A stretch of DNA of 64,000 nt from Tubulanus polymorphus (GCF_964204645.1 NC_134030.1:8306278-8370277); one strand, 5' to 3'; positions 34,483 to 45,140 are shown, counted from the first letter of the stretch. Numbers and translations are program-made. The notes: generated by a model not told the origin, from the letters alone.

Positions 34483-36663
34483 GATTTTGTTCCGTTGAAG
34501 ATACCTGTGTGTAAAGACGTGTTTTGGGTTGGTGCTAGAGGTTCATCCGTCCAGTTACCGTTGCCTGAGGTCGTCTCAGCCGAGACCGTTTCGAAATCGG
34601 CGGACAAGTATAACAATTTGACAATTTTTGACCTGCCCCTCAGGGACCCGGAGAATTTCGTCGCAGGTGAACTGAGTCGCCATCTGGAGGAATGGGAATT
34701 TATTCTACGGCAGTCAGAGGATCCGTTGTCAGACACGATTTTATCTTGGGTGCGAGATGGTGTTCATATCCCAGATTTCTTTAAGAGGTTTAAGGGTCAG
34801 TTTAAAGGCAAGACGTATGATTGTGATGCGCCCCCAAAAACGGTGTTCCCGAATTCTGGAAACTGCGAACAATTTGAAGATTTCATTTCTACAACATTAA
34901 AAGGTCGGGTGGCTAATGGATCACTCAAGGTCTGGGGAAAGGTTGGGGTCGATCCACCCCCGCATTTAGTTATGCCCTTGACGGTTGAACCCACGAAACC
35001 CAGAATGTGCCACGACGAACGATTTCTAAATCTATGGATTCGGGACTCGCCTTTCCATTTGGAAACTTTGGTAAACGTACCTCGCATGCTACATAAAAGC
35101 GCGTTTATGACCTCTGTCGATGATAAAAGTGGTTACGACCACATCAGGGTAACACCGGGAAGTGAGGTGTATTTGGGAATCAGCTGGAAAGGTTGGTATT
35201 ACGTTTACACCGTTATTCCTTTTGGTTTTAAGGCCTCGGCCTATATATACCAGAACACTGGCTTGGTTGCAACGGGTTACCTTCGAGACCTAGGAGTACA
35301 GATAACTCAATACATTGATGACCGTTTAAATGGGGAGCTTTTAAGTTCCTCGGCTAGGGGTTTAGAATCCATCACAAAGGCTAGGTTAGCTCTATATATG
35401 ACTGCCCAAGTTTTAACAAGACTAGGGTATTTTCTAGGCCTCCATAAATGCGTCCTGGAACCGTGTCAGTTATTAAAGCATTTAGGCTTATTTGTTAACA
35501 CTATAGAGGAACGTTTTGAGATCCCAAATGATAAGGTGGTAAAATTTGCCATTTTAAGGGACAATATTTTATCGTCCGAATTCGTTAACATTAAAACGAT
35601 TCAGCGGTTTGTGGGTAAGATCATATCCTTCTCGCTGGTTGTACCAGCTGCGAAGCTTTATACAAGGGAGTCAAACTTAGCTATTTCTAAGGCATTCAGA
35701 AACTCGAGACTCATTAGGGTTGAGGGCAATCTCAGAACTGAGATAGAGTACTGGAAGATAATTGAATGTTTGCCAAGGGTGGTAAGGTGGCGCCAAGAGT
35801 GGCATGTCAGAATTCAGATGTATACGGACGCATCCTCTTATAGATGGGGTGGGATAGTCACGATTGGTGAGCAGAGGTTTGAGCCCTCCGATTATTGGCC
35901 ACAGGAGCTGGTACAAAAACCCATTGTAATAAAGGAAACCTTGGCACTTAAAAACGTGTTAATGGTGGTTTCTGATAAAATTAGAGACAGTAGAGTAGAC
36001 GCTTTTGTAGATAATAAAACTATGATTGCGGCATGGGTTGGTGAAGGTTCCAAATCACATGATCTGTCAGAAGCAATTAAGCTTTTGTTTGAACTAACAG
36101 CAGAACAAAATGTGTTGTTGAAATTGCATTATGTACCGTCAAAAGAGAATCTAGCAGACGCTCCCTCGCGAATTTTGCGAAAATCGGAATGTATGTTATC
36201 TCCGCGTATATGGCAGCACGTGCAACGTGAATATGGGGGTGAAAACGGACACTCGGTTGATTTGATGGCCCTTGATTCGAACGTAATGGTAGATTTGTCA
36301 GGCTCTCCACTACGACATTTTACGCCAACGCCATCTACTGATTCTAGTGGTGTAGATCTGTTCGCACAAAATCTATGCGACGAGGTTAATCCATATGTGT
36401 TTCCGCCAATTTCTAAGATACCGGCGGTTTTACGATTCTTGGCAGACGCAGTCAAAGAAGCATCTATCGTCATTCCAGAAATCTTTCCGAGGCCATTCTG
36501 GTGGCCTTTGGTAACCTCTCGTGCATCCAAACGTCGCCTGCTTGGCAAAAAGGGAGATGTGGGTGTTTTGAAATATCCGACTAAAAAAGGTTTTGTGGAG
36601 GATACAGTAGGCATACCGTGGGATCTGTTTGTTTATAGGATAGATTTTGATAGATTAGATTGA
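34483..36663 (+). CDS. Retrotransposon reverse transcriptase / RNase H
   Basis: An open block of 726 codons starting right after the acceptor GTGTCTTTTCAG (34482), in phase 0. No ATG opens it; the first in-frame ATGs are deep inside the RT domain, so a spliced 5' exon is needed. RT motifs include SVDDKSGYDHI (about residue 212), PFGFKASAYIYQ and the catalytic YIDD at 35311-35322 (residue about 277). RNase H follows with YTDASSYRWGG (from 35821), VDNKTMIAAW and YVPSKENLADAPSR, a pattern typical of DIRS/Ngaro-type elements. The last 130 residues (DLMALDSN, GVDLFAQN, FPPISKIPAVLRF) match the extra C-terminal region often found after RNase H in this order of elements, whose role is unclear. No frameshift or stop is seen, so the protein could be active. 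Confidence 0.9.
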   Translation, partial: DFVPLKIPVCKDVFWVGARGSSVQLPLPEVVSAETVSKSADKYNNLTIFDLPLRDPENFVAGELSRHLEEWEFILRQSEDPLSDTILSWVRDGVHIPDFFKRFKGQFKGKTYDCDAPPKTVFPNSGNCEQFEDFISTTLKGRVANGSLKVWGKVGVDPPPHLVMPLTVEPTKPRMCHDERFLNLWIRDSPFHLETLVNVPRMLHKSAFMTSVDDKSGYDHIRVTPGSEVYLGISWKGWYYVYTVIPFGFKASAYIYQNTGLVATGYLRDLGVQITQYIDDRLNGELLSSSARGLESITKARLALYMTAQVLTRLGYFLGLHKCVLEPCQLLKHLGLFVNTIEERFEIPNDKVVKFAILRDNILSSEFVNIKTIQRFVGKIISFSLVVPAAKLYTRESNLAISKAFRNSRLIRVEGNLRTEIEYWKIIECLPRVVRWRQEWHVRIQMYTDASSYRWGGIVTIGEQRFEPSDYWPQELVQKPIVIKETLALKNVLMVVSDKIRDSRVDAFVDNKTMIAAWVGEGSKSHDLSEAIKLLFELTAEQNVLLKLHYVPSKENLADAPSRILRKSECMLSPRIWQHVQREYGGENGHSVDLMALDSNVMVDLSGSPLRHFTPTPSTDSSGVDLFAQNLCDEVNPYVFPPISKIPAVLRFLADAVKEASIVIPEIFPRPFWWPLVTSRASKRRLLGKKGDVGVLKYPTKKGFVEDTVGIPWDLFVYRIDFDRLD

Positions 36664-36850
36664 AAGATTAAATTGACATGTTTTCCTGAGCGATAACATG
36701 GTGTTGCGTAACGGTGGTCTTTATTTTCTACTCTGATCTATGCACGGTAAAATCCGGATGCATAACTCTGCTTTTACGTTAATAAACGTTTTGTCTTTTC
36801 TGATATACCTCGTTTATTATGGTTCTTTTAAGATCTGTCATATTTTACAG

Positions 36851-38190
36851 GATCTGTCTCTGCATCACGAGAACCATTGTGCGGACTGTGGACATCGCTC
36901 GCGACAGCACTCAAATTTCTGCTACAATTGTGGTTCAGAGTTAAGCAATGCGGATGGCGAGAACGGTACATTGCTAGCCTTACCATTAAAAGATTTGGAT
37001 GCCCGGTTAAATTCTATGTCAGTGAGTGAGCGCAACTCTGTTTATGGCCGAAAGAAGTCAAAACTGGAAGAAGATTTGGTCTTGTTCCTCAGGTCACTGC
37101 GCCCATCGAGATCCTTGTTGACGGCATCACCTAGGGATATCTGTAGGTTCATGGTATTCAGGGATGCTCGGGGTAAAACAGTAGTACACTCTTTAACCTG
37201 TCCGGTACGAGGTTGGAAAGCAGTCTCGAAGGCCTCACCAAGGACCGGTGGTTGTTTATGCCCCAAAAGACTGGCAGCCGGAACGGTCGATTCCTATCTG
37301 GGTCAGATAAGGGCAATATTTAACTCGATTGGTAAAATTGGCTGTTGGCATCCCGAGCGCGGAACTGGGAATCCTACCATATCAGAAGAGGTAAAACAAT
37401 ACCTGAGAGTGACTAAGAAGGAGCAATCGGTGGCTATGATCACCCCTAAACAAGCCGTCCCAATGTACCTTAGCAAATTGACGGCAATGATTCTCTCTAT
37501 TGATAAACGCTTGGCTGTCCCAGATTTACCCGCGGTAACGGAGTATATTTTAGCAAGGGACCAGGCTTTCTTCAAACTTGATTTTCTAACAGGACATAGG
37601 GCGGCAGACTTAGGTCGGTTTTTGACAGATGGGATCTCTCAGAGTGACGATGGAAGGGTAATCATTTTAAATCTAACGTTCGGGAAAACACTGCGGGATG
37701 GTTCGGTTTTGACATCCGTAGTTACTCGTTTTAACAACCCGGTTCTGTGCCCGGTTTTGGCGATTGAAAGGTATTTTGCTGTTGTAAAGGCGCTTGGAGT
37801 TGACCTTGGGGGGGGGGTTACTTATTCCGGATAACGAATAAAGAGGGCGCTATCGTTAATAACGGACTCGACTCGAATGCGGTGGGAAGCCGTTTGAAAA
37901 CTTACCTAAAAGAAATTTGTATGTATGACGGTGAGACCCCGCATAGTTTTAGGGTTGGATGCTCCGTTATGTTGGCTTCTTTGGGCCATACATCTAAAGA
38001 GGTGACTTCTTATATTGGTTGGAAGCATCAGTCCATGGCAAAGCATTACACCAAACATGCTTGTGTGATGCAGGGTAAAGTCTCTGACTCTCTCGGTCAG
38101 GCTATGGGACAGTTAACTGATAAAAGTGTAGAATCATATCGCCTGAATAATGCTACAAGCGGGTTTAAACCAATGTTTTCATCCATGTAG
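36851..38190 (+). pseudogene. Retrotransposon tyrosine recombinase, frame broken at a G10 run
   Basis: Begins after acceptor CATATTTTACAG (36850) in phase 0. A zinc-ribbon-like motif, C-x2-C-x10-C-x2-C, has its Cys codons at 36878, 36887, 36920 and 36929. A SAM-like helical region follows, then the catalytic core. The first Arg is in GHRAADL (codon at 37598). The second half carries HSFR (37942-37953), GWKHQ and the nucleophile Tyr in KHYTKH (codon at 38047), ending at a stop at 38188. The two halves are in different frames: the first runs to a stop at 37834, the second is open from 37804. The switch falls in ten consecutive G's at 37808-37817. This may be a real mutation, a sequencing error or programmed slippage. 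Tyrosine recombinases insert the circular cDNA in this class. An upstream ATG at 36740 exists but the encoded leader is hydrophobic intron-like sequence. Confidence 0.85.
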
Positions 38191-38413
38191 GTTCTACGTA
38201 CGCCAATTTATATCGATAAGAAACTAGACGCTAATACGAATTTTGTATATTAATATACCCGATTTCTAAGGCGGGTCTAAATAAATCGACTGCGGATGCA
38301 TATTCTGTCTTCTGATTTTTGGCCTCGTTTCACTCGGCCTAGTATAGTTGGGGTTTGGGTGTAGTTGTGGAAAGGTTTTTAGTATTTGTTGTGGTTATCA
38401 GTAAGGGGTTGGG

Positions 38414-38483
38414 TCGTTTTTTATCCCCAATCACTACATAACCGCGGAACGAGAAACCACCGATCAGTGTGGATATTATACTA
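38414..38483 (+). repeat. Split direct repeat B1
   Basis: 70 bp from TCGTTTTTTATCCCCAATC to GTGTGGATATTATACTA, identical by eye to B2 at 38668-38737. It overlaps the start of A2 by four bases (ACTA). Confidence 0.92.
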
Positions 38484-38531
38484 TCCACACTGATCATGTG
38501 ACACTAGTGACGCGGTCACTTCTTAGTTTGC
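38480..38531 (+). repeat. Split direct repeat A2
   Basis: 52 bp identical by eye to A1 at 31574-31625. Together with B1 it forms the internal copy of the joined element ends. Confidence 0.92.
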
Positions 38532-38667
38532 GGAAGATGGGGAGTCGAGTGTGACAGGTGTGCCTTGTACAGTGGAGGGAATGGGCCAATGAAATACAGG
38601 ATGGGTTAAGATATTTAAAAAAAAAAAAAAAAAAATACCCAGCGTATGTGGCTACTTGTTCCGGGTT

Positions 38668-38737
38668 TCGTTTTTTATCCCCAATCACTACATAACCGCG
38701 GAACGAGAAACCACCGATCAGTGTGGATATTATACTA
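38668..38737 (+). repeat. Split direct repeat B2, right end of the retrotransposon
   Basis: Identical by eye to B1; beyond ATTATACTA the sequence (AGCGCTTTAG) differs from that after B1, which fixes the element's right end. A poly(A) run of about 18 bases lies in the 136-bp spacer between A2 and B2. Confidence 0.92.
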
Positions 38738-39512
38738 AGCGCTTTAGTTCTATGGATATGCAATGGTACTGGGAATTCCATGACGAAAACTTGACGGATC
38801 GTTGTGCAATGCATTTGAAGTATTAGATGATAATGAATGTACACTAACCGCATTAGACAAAAATATTTATTTAATCGAGAAAATAGAACTGCGACATTTT
38901 TTTCCAATTAACTCAAGAATTAAATGGGTTAGTTGTTCTAAACCTTGGCATGGCATTTGGTATGATATGAACATTCTTATCTGTTTTTTGTTGGAAGGAT
39001 TGCCAAAAAGTAAAAAATGCCATGCGAACTAAAAATTAAACGGGGTTCGAACCAACTTATGTTTTTGGTGCAAAAACCTTGCAGACCTGGTAACATAAGT
39101 ACGAAGGGAAATACCATAACAATTAGCTAAAAAGTTGTTGGGACAATAATTTGAACTGATCGTGTGAATTATCTTAGCTCAGATCGGGATTCGAACTAAA
39201 AACTTCATGCAAAATCCGTTGCCAGACAATGGCGCCATCATCTGGGCTTGTGTCGAACTAAGAATAAATTTGCATAACAAATGTCGGGATGCAGCAGGTA
39301 GTGCGTCGTGTGGTAGATTTAGTGGTTTAAAATGTCAAATTAACGACGTTCACGATGAGATCTGGCGTAACGAGTCAACAGAATCAAAAGGTAAGACTGA
39401 TACGTCGATTTACGGGGTATTCTGCGCACGGACTGGCGCTATTTAACCGCCGAGTCGTCTTTCTTCACCCTGTTAAGTTCTCTCCTAAATTCTTACTGTC
39501 TTCTGCTCGTAG
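38738..39512. other. No gene recognised
   Basis: AT-rich sequence between the retrotransposon and the next element. Near 39044 and 39190 there are GGTTCGAAC/GGATTCGAAC words like a tRNA B box, possibly from a tRNA-derived SINE, but no complete cloverleaf can be drawn. The 79- and 76-codon frames here show no domain. Confidence 0.4.
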
Positions 39513-41996
39513 TAGGGATTTCAGGTTGAAAATTTCTATGTGTCCTATGTGTCTTTTTAATAGGTTAAAATGAAGAAGGGGATAGCATAAGGATATAGCA
39601 CTTTACAGAATCAAAATCGGTCAAGCGGTTCAAAAGTTATAAGCAATTAAAGGGTGGAAATTTGGGGTATATTTGTCATTCGATTGCGCAATACACTCTA
39701 GTTCATTTTCAATTAAAGAGTCAGACAGGAAGTGTCTAGGTTTTACTGCTTTTTAGCCTGATTAAAGTAGTAAATTCAACATTAAAACTAATATATCTCC
39801 CAAAATTTCTATCCGATTGAAACCAAACTTGCTCAGCACGTTGTTGGTAAAAAGAGTATTGAGATTCTAGAAGTATTTATGCAAATATGTAAATTAGGCT
39901 AATTTGCATACTCATTAACTAATTAATACATACTACAATACCATTAATACACTATATGAGAATTTCTTTTTCAAGATAAATGATACTGGAATACATCCAA
40001 TATCAATTTTGAGGTAAATACAATGGAGACATCGAACAACTAGGTTATACCGGTTACCGTGGTAACCATAAGGTGAGTATTGAGGCGGCCATCTTGAATC
40101 TAATTAACTTCCACTGAATTGTAAATAGCTCATTCGATATGGCCTTTAGGCCTATATTGTTAACAATAATTCCTCTTCTAGAATATCTCAATGTTCCTAA
40201 GATCATATTCCTGCATTTTGAGATGCTCAGATACTAATAATAATCATTATATTTTCAGATCCTCACTTGCCGCAGAAGAATCAGACAATCATTTGAAGAG
40301 ATTTATCAAGTTCAGAAAAAATGAATGTATTAAAATGAATGTGTAAACCCTTGTTATTCTTTCAGAGATCCTTAAAAGACATCTCGAAAAAATATCTTTA
40401 TCATGATATCTCAGATTGTGGCTCACAAGAAGGCGGCCATCTTGTTTTATGTCGATATTTCATCGGAAGTGACCAATTTCAACAAAGTATGTCATGTTTG
40501 GTATCTAATGAAAGGTCTTTTTCCTGGAAGTTTCTTCTATTGAATAAGAATGATGACAAACTAGCTCAATTGAATGTATTAGACAAGTATTAGTCTGTAA
40601 ATATTGATCCCAGAAGATAAGATGCACAATCATGAACATTAGGACATCCGTGTTCACATCTATCATTTCACAACGTAGGGCCTAGCCGATCAGTGAAAAT
40701 AATCCTAACATAAAATGTTTCACTCATCAGTATGGCCACCCATGAAACATTAGTACCTCATAGTCATCAAAGTCAAAGCTGTATTGGTTTGCCTATTGAT
40801 GGAGGTTTCGGGAGCCGAAAGTCTTTTTTACTAAAACGCAAAATCTCAAGGCCTTAGTTATATAGTTTTTTTTCTGATTTTGAGTAATATATTCCACAAC
40901 ATCAAGAGGATAGACCTACGTAGGCCTATGAGAGGTTAGATTTAGGTGACCAACATCATTTGGCTCGAAAAACCATTGATTGGGTGTTTTAGGCCTACTG
41001 CACTACTGGCGGCAGTTACATTGCAGTGGTAGGCCTAGGAGGCCTCGAGTCAAAAAAGCTCAAATAAGTAAATTTCATTTCAGGAGCTATCCTAGCATTT
41101 CCTTTAATTGTGAAGATGAATATTTCAACTTATTAGGCAAAGGAGATTGGGAAAAGTAAATTTTTGCTTGGGAAAAAATTTGCACAAGACAAGGCCTGGA
41201 TTCTGGTGGAAAATACTAAAGAATTTGCCATTCGATAGCCATTATTTTACTTATACTTGGCCGATTTCTTAATAAAGAATAAATTTATTGAGTAACATTG
41301 TCGTTTTAGTTGCTAAATTGCCATTTAGAGTAGCAAAAACGAACCAGGAAGTGTTTTAATTGATCAGCTGGCAGCCGGTGTGGAGCCGGAAGTGACCCGG
41401 ATGTAAACAATTTTAAGCACCTCGCCAACTTTAGGTCAAAATCCGCGAAAGACTACTAAATCAATCATAAAAGTAATTAAAGAAAATGATTAATTAAGTA
41501 TTCAATTTTGAAACGTATGGGTGTACTTTTTGTCAATTATTATAATTTTCGCATATTGAAGCTTTGAAATACGTTCATCGCTTAAAAATAGCAAATACAC
41601 GGCCGGGCAAAAAAGTACGCACCACTACGTTATAGCCGAGTAATGTTTTTAAAATGTTCCGAGGTCAAATAATCAGCCAATCAACAGCGGGCTTGCGGAT
41701 TTGACCTAAAAAATTGCATGTGGTTTTCACGTGATTGAAAAATGCACGTTCAAACATGGCCGCCATTTTGTTTCCTAGAAATCCGGCGATGCGCGCTGAA
41801 CTACGATTTATTTCTCTGTAACTACGCAAGATACACTCATGAAATTTACACCACAACAAATAACCGGTAAATTGAGCATACTGAGCAAGTTTGGTTTCAA
41901 TCGGATATAAAATGCGTTTTTTGTGAGTGAATAAAAATTTGAAGCGAGGAAAACGCTAATTATGACACATTTTGATCACGTGACCTGAAATCCCTA
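39513..41996. mobile_element. Non-autonomous DNA transposon, 2.48 kb, 7-bp target duplication
   Basis: Terminal inverted repeats TAGGGATTTCAGG at 39513 and CCTGAAATCCCTA ending at 41996 are flanked by the direct repeat CTCGTAG (39506-39512 and 41997-42003). A second inverted pair inside is perfect over 26 bp (39811-39836 and 41881-41906, starting ATCCGATTGAAACCAAACTT). There is no long ORF. The TAGGG ends and a 7-8 bp duplication fit the hAT superfamily best, but this is inference. Several copies of GCGGCCATCTTG occur inside. Confidence 0.75.
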
Positions 41997-42391
41997 CTCG
42001 TAGTTGGATGATGATGGATTGTGGATTTTCTAGCTGCGTCACAACGCAATAAACCCATCAATTCTGAACTGGAAACCTTTTTCGTTTTAAAAATCCATGA
42101 GATTGAAACCATCAGTTTTTCACAGTGACAGATAGAACTGAGACAAGTGTTGTCAAGTTGATAACCGCGCTGTGTTGGTCTCTTCTGCCTCTGGCGTACG
42201 CTAAGCTTACCTGCCACACAAGTTTTGCTGGGTTCATTCAAATTTGAAAAATGATTTAAATGGTGTAGGGCCTCTAAGCATAGAAGCCTATATACATTTA
42301 TGGAATTGGGGATTTTTGTCATTAGGGTTGTTGCCAGGTTTTCCTTTGAAGCAGAACTCATTTTTTGGACATGGTGTAAAAATCGGGGGTG

Positions 42392-42912
42392 GATCCATCT
42401 ACTGTCTGTCACACCTACTCTCCGTGCGACGTTTTGGTCCGTAATTTCGTTAATAATCGGTTTTTCTACCTTTATTATGCATCAATTTGTTCAGCGAGGA
42501 ATTTGCATTCAGAAATAAACAACAATTTTCACTTAAGTTGTTTTTGTTTTCATTTATGAGCGATAGTTTACTCAGCATACGCTCGCGTAATGCTAAAAAG
42601 CCGCTCCGCGGACGCTCGGAAACGTTACAGTGACGTCATCACCTGCTCATTAGCATATCAAAATACTGTAGGTGGCGCCAAGTGACGGGCCATAAAAGCC
42701 GTTTTTCAGCATTACGCGAGCGTATGCTAGGTAAACTATCGCTGATAGAAGAAAACACAAACAAATTTCTGCCAGTTCATGATTTATTTCTGAATGCAAA
42801 TTCCTTACTGAACAAATTGATGCATAATATTTACAGATCAACCGATTATTAACGGAATTACGGACCAAAACGTCGCACGAAGAGCATGTGTGACAGACAG
42901 GTAGTCCATGAA
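42392..42912. mobile_element. Long palindromic (foldback) element, arms about 210 bp
   Basis: The left arm (about 42392-42605) and right arm (about 42695-42912) are inverted copies with only scattered differences. Examples are GCATACGCTCGCGTAATGCT at 42577 versus AGCATTACGCGAGCGTATGC at 42708, and GCGACGTTTTGGTCCGTAAT versus its inverse at 42856. The middle is about 90 bp. It has no coding capacity and would fold into a single very long hairpin. Confidence 0.85.
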
Positions 42913-44289
42913 CGCATGAAAATCTGGAATTAGTAGGGAATTAGGTAACAGGTAGCATTAGTACTAAAGGAAGGGCCCACTGTTTATCTTTGGTGGAATG
43001 TGCGCAGGCCCTACAAAAGATGTAAAAGAAGTAACTTGTTTCTCCCCTGAAAATTATGAAAAATAGGCCTCCTACAAGTAATAGACCTGATATTTTCTAG
43101 CATGCTTCTGGGAAATCGATAAACCTGGTAGGCCTCGCTGCCTTAAAACACCCAGCAAGCATTTACCTAGATGTCGACCATTAGACCTAGCTGTGATCCC
43201 ATCAGCCTAACAGCCAATTCAAAATCATATTTTATTGAACCTGTGTTTGAATTCATTTCTTTCCATGAAATTGCTGAGTAATAGTGTCTCCCGTAACCTG
43301 CCCACATTCCAGGCACGTACGCAGCCTCTATTTTGGGTGGGTGCGAATTTAATGATAGGCCTAGTGAGTCTAATTAGGTCTAGCGTTTTTAGATACATTT
43401 CCGGCCAATATTAGTGAATATTGCATAACAAAATCACTGAAACATCAATGTAATCTGATAAATTTTCTCTGACAAAAATGACAGAATTCGGAACCCCCTG
43501 CACCCCCTGGGTACGGGCCTGCATTCTACCCCACATGTATAGAGCCTATACGCGTATGGATCCATTCACAAAGATTCAACCTATATCCGGATTGGGTTAC
43601 TTAGCAATTACCAGTATGCAACAGGCTATCTGATAGGCGCAAGTCGATTTCAGAGTGGCTGAAGCTGCATAACTATAGGCCTTAACCACTGGGTGCTAGG
43701 CCCTAGTTGGAATCCCTGTGGTGGGGTATGTAAGCCTATAAGCCAACTGCTTCAGGATGGAAAAAAAGCCATTTTCGACCGACCAATAATCAGCGGCGTC
43801 TTTAAACTAGGCCTAAATGATTCATCTACGTAGTCACAACCGAGAGAGAGATAGAACGAAGCGTTGCTCGCTCCGAATAATCGAGTTAAAAAAAATTACC
43901 TATCCAGGGAAAAACAGCTAATTAGCACTTCTGGTCGGGGGTTATCAGATAAATCAGCTGCGGGAATCTTTTAATGCGCCGGATAAACTTTGATGTGTTT
44001 ACCTCTGGGGGATACGCGACGTTGGCAGATCGGCTTTTAAGCCGATTCGAAAGAAAATGACATCTCGCGGGAGACGTGTGGCTTTATGTAAAGATCTCTG
44101 CGACTGCCGGGAAGACTACCTGATTCTTGATGCAGTGGTATCTATAATTTGAGATGACTCGAGCCGAAAAAGGGTTATGAACGATTACGCGCGGTTGTAT
44201 TTATCGGGAATAAACTTTCTATTCTTTCGTAAAACTAGACTGAAACATATCAGAGGCAAATTGAAAACCTTAAACTCAAAAATCCAGGG
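42913..44289. other. No gene recognised
   Basis: AT-rich sequence with fragments of GC-rich repeat (GGGTGGGTGCGAATTT, CCCCCTGCACCCCCTGG near 43490). No long ORF, exon pair or RNA gene seen. Confidence 0.4.
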
Positions 44290-44470
44290 ACGGGCTCAGG
44301 ATAACCCTGTAGTTAGTGCTAACCGTGGTTAGGCATAAATGGGCACAGGAAACCGCTGTTAGCTAACCTTGTCTTCGTGTGGCTTCTTATTTCAAGCTGG
44401 TTAGCCTAACCACAGATAAGCCACTAACCACGGCTAGGCTAACAGGGTTTGCCTGCGCCTGCCCCGAGCT
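44290..44470. mobile_element. Short fold-back element rich in GCTAACC
   Basis: GGCTCAGGATAACCCTGT on the left and TAACAGGGTT...CCCGAGCT on the right, with multiple inner inverted matches (CTAACCGTGGTTAG, CTAACCACGGCTAG). A compact palindromic unit with no coding capacity. Confidence 0.55.
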
Positions 44471-44729
44471 TCCTCATTCAAATTGTTTTCAAGTGTTTTC
44501 AATGCTAATTATTAGTTGATTTGGACACGCTTGAGAACTACCTCAGCTGTGTAACTTCTAAGCTTTCTAATATTTTGGGTATAACTGAGAATTGTTGCTC
44601 TGAATTTTGGCATTTTCTTCAATCTCGAATACTCTTTGAAACGTCCTAAAACTCCACGATGATCAAGTTGTGTTAACCCTAAACATCTAGGTGCCTATCC
44701 TGATATTTAAGTTGAGAATCATAGTGTTT

Positions 44730-45140
44730 GTATGCCGGAATTTTAAGGGTATGACGTTGTGGCTGCTGAATTAGTGAGGCTTACAATCCCGCAAAGAATA
44801 CAGAAACTAGCTTGATTTTGGTTTTGGTGTAGGGTAGTCATCTATTTCTGGTAGGGCAGGCAGTGCAAATATTTTGTAAGGGGTGGTTCAATCCTCCCTA
44901 AAATAAATGGGAACTTAAGCTTAATTTTGGTGTAGGGTAGTCTTCTATTTCCGGACAGGGCAGTGCAAATATTTTGGAAGCGGTGGTTCAATCCCCCAAA
45001 AAATACAGAAACTTAAGCTTGATTTTGGTGTAGGGTAGTCTCTTCTATTTCTGGTAGGGACAGTGCAGATATTTCATAAAGGGTGGCTGATTTTCAGAAT
45101 GAATGGAAGTAAAAATGAAATGGGTGGCCACCCCTCTAAA
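44730..45140. repeat. Dispersed repeat family R3, copy 1, with internal triplication
   Basis: Begins TGCCGGAATTTTAAGGGTAT and contains three head-to-tail units of about 110 bp, each with TTGGTGTAGGGTAGTC, a CTATTTCTGG stretch and GGGTGGTTCAATCC. Other copies: about 47275-47500 and 60545-60845. No inverted ends were resolved; the origin is unclear. Confidence 0.6.

Larger units (their letters stand above)
31574..38737 (+). mobile_element. Ngaro-like tyrosine-recombinase retrotransposon (7.2 kb)
   Basis: A near-complete element bounded by split direct repeats in the order A1 (31574-31625), coding part, B1 (38414-38483), A2 (38480-38531), B2 (38668-38737). The A pair (52 bp) and the B pair (70 bp) each appear identical. 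A starts TATCCACACTGATCA and B ends with its inverse TGATCAGTGTGGATA, so B1/A2 meet in a palindrome, the expected circle-junction template. There are no LTRs and no obvious target duplication. The empty site would read ...CCTTGA-ACTA-AGCGC, with ACTA shared at both ends. Three coding blocks follow in order: Gag with zinc knuckle, RT-RNase H, tyrosine recombinase. This arrangement defines tyrosine-recombinase retrotransposons; split repeats and the absence of an integrase point to the Ngaro/PAT side rather than DIRS1 proper. Identical repeats and long frames suggest recent insertion. Confidence 0.88.

Noticed and set aside
36740-36850. ATG at 36740 as the true recombinase start
   Set aside because: The 37 codons are hydrophobic and end exactly at a splice acceptor; the ribbon domain begins right after it. 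Kept as an alternative only.
31574-38737. LTR retrotransposon with integrase
   Set aside because: There are no long terminal repeats, no integrase motifs and no protease; terminal repeats are split and the last block is a tyrosine recombinase.
39030-39260. tRNA gene
   Set aside because: B-box-like words are present but no acceptor stem or cloverleaf can be drawn; at most a SINE remnant.
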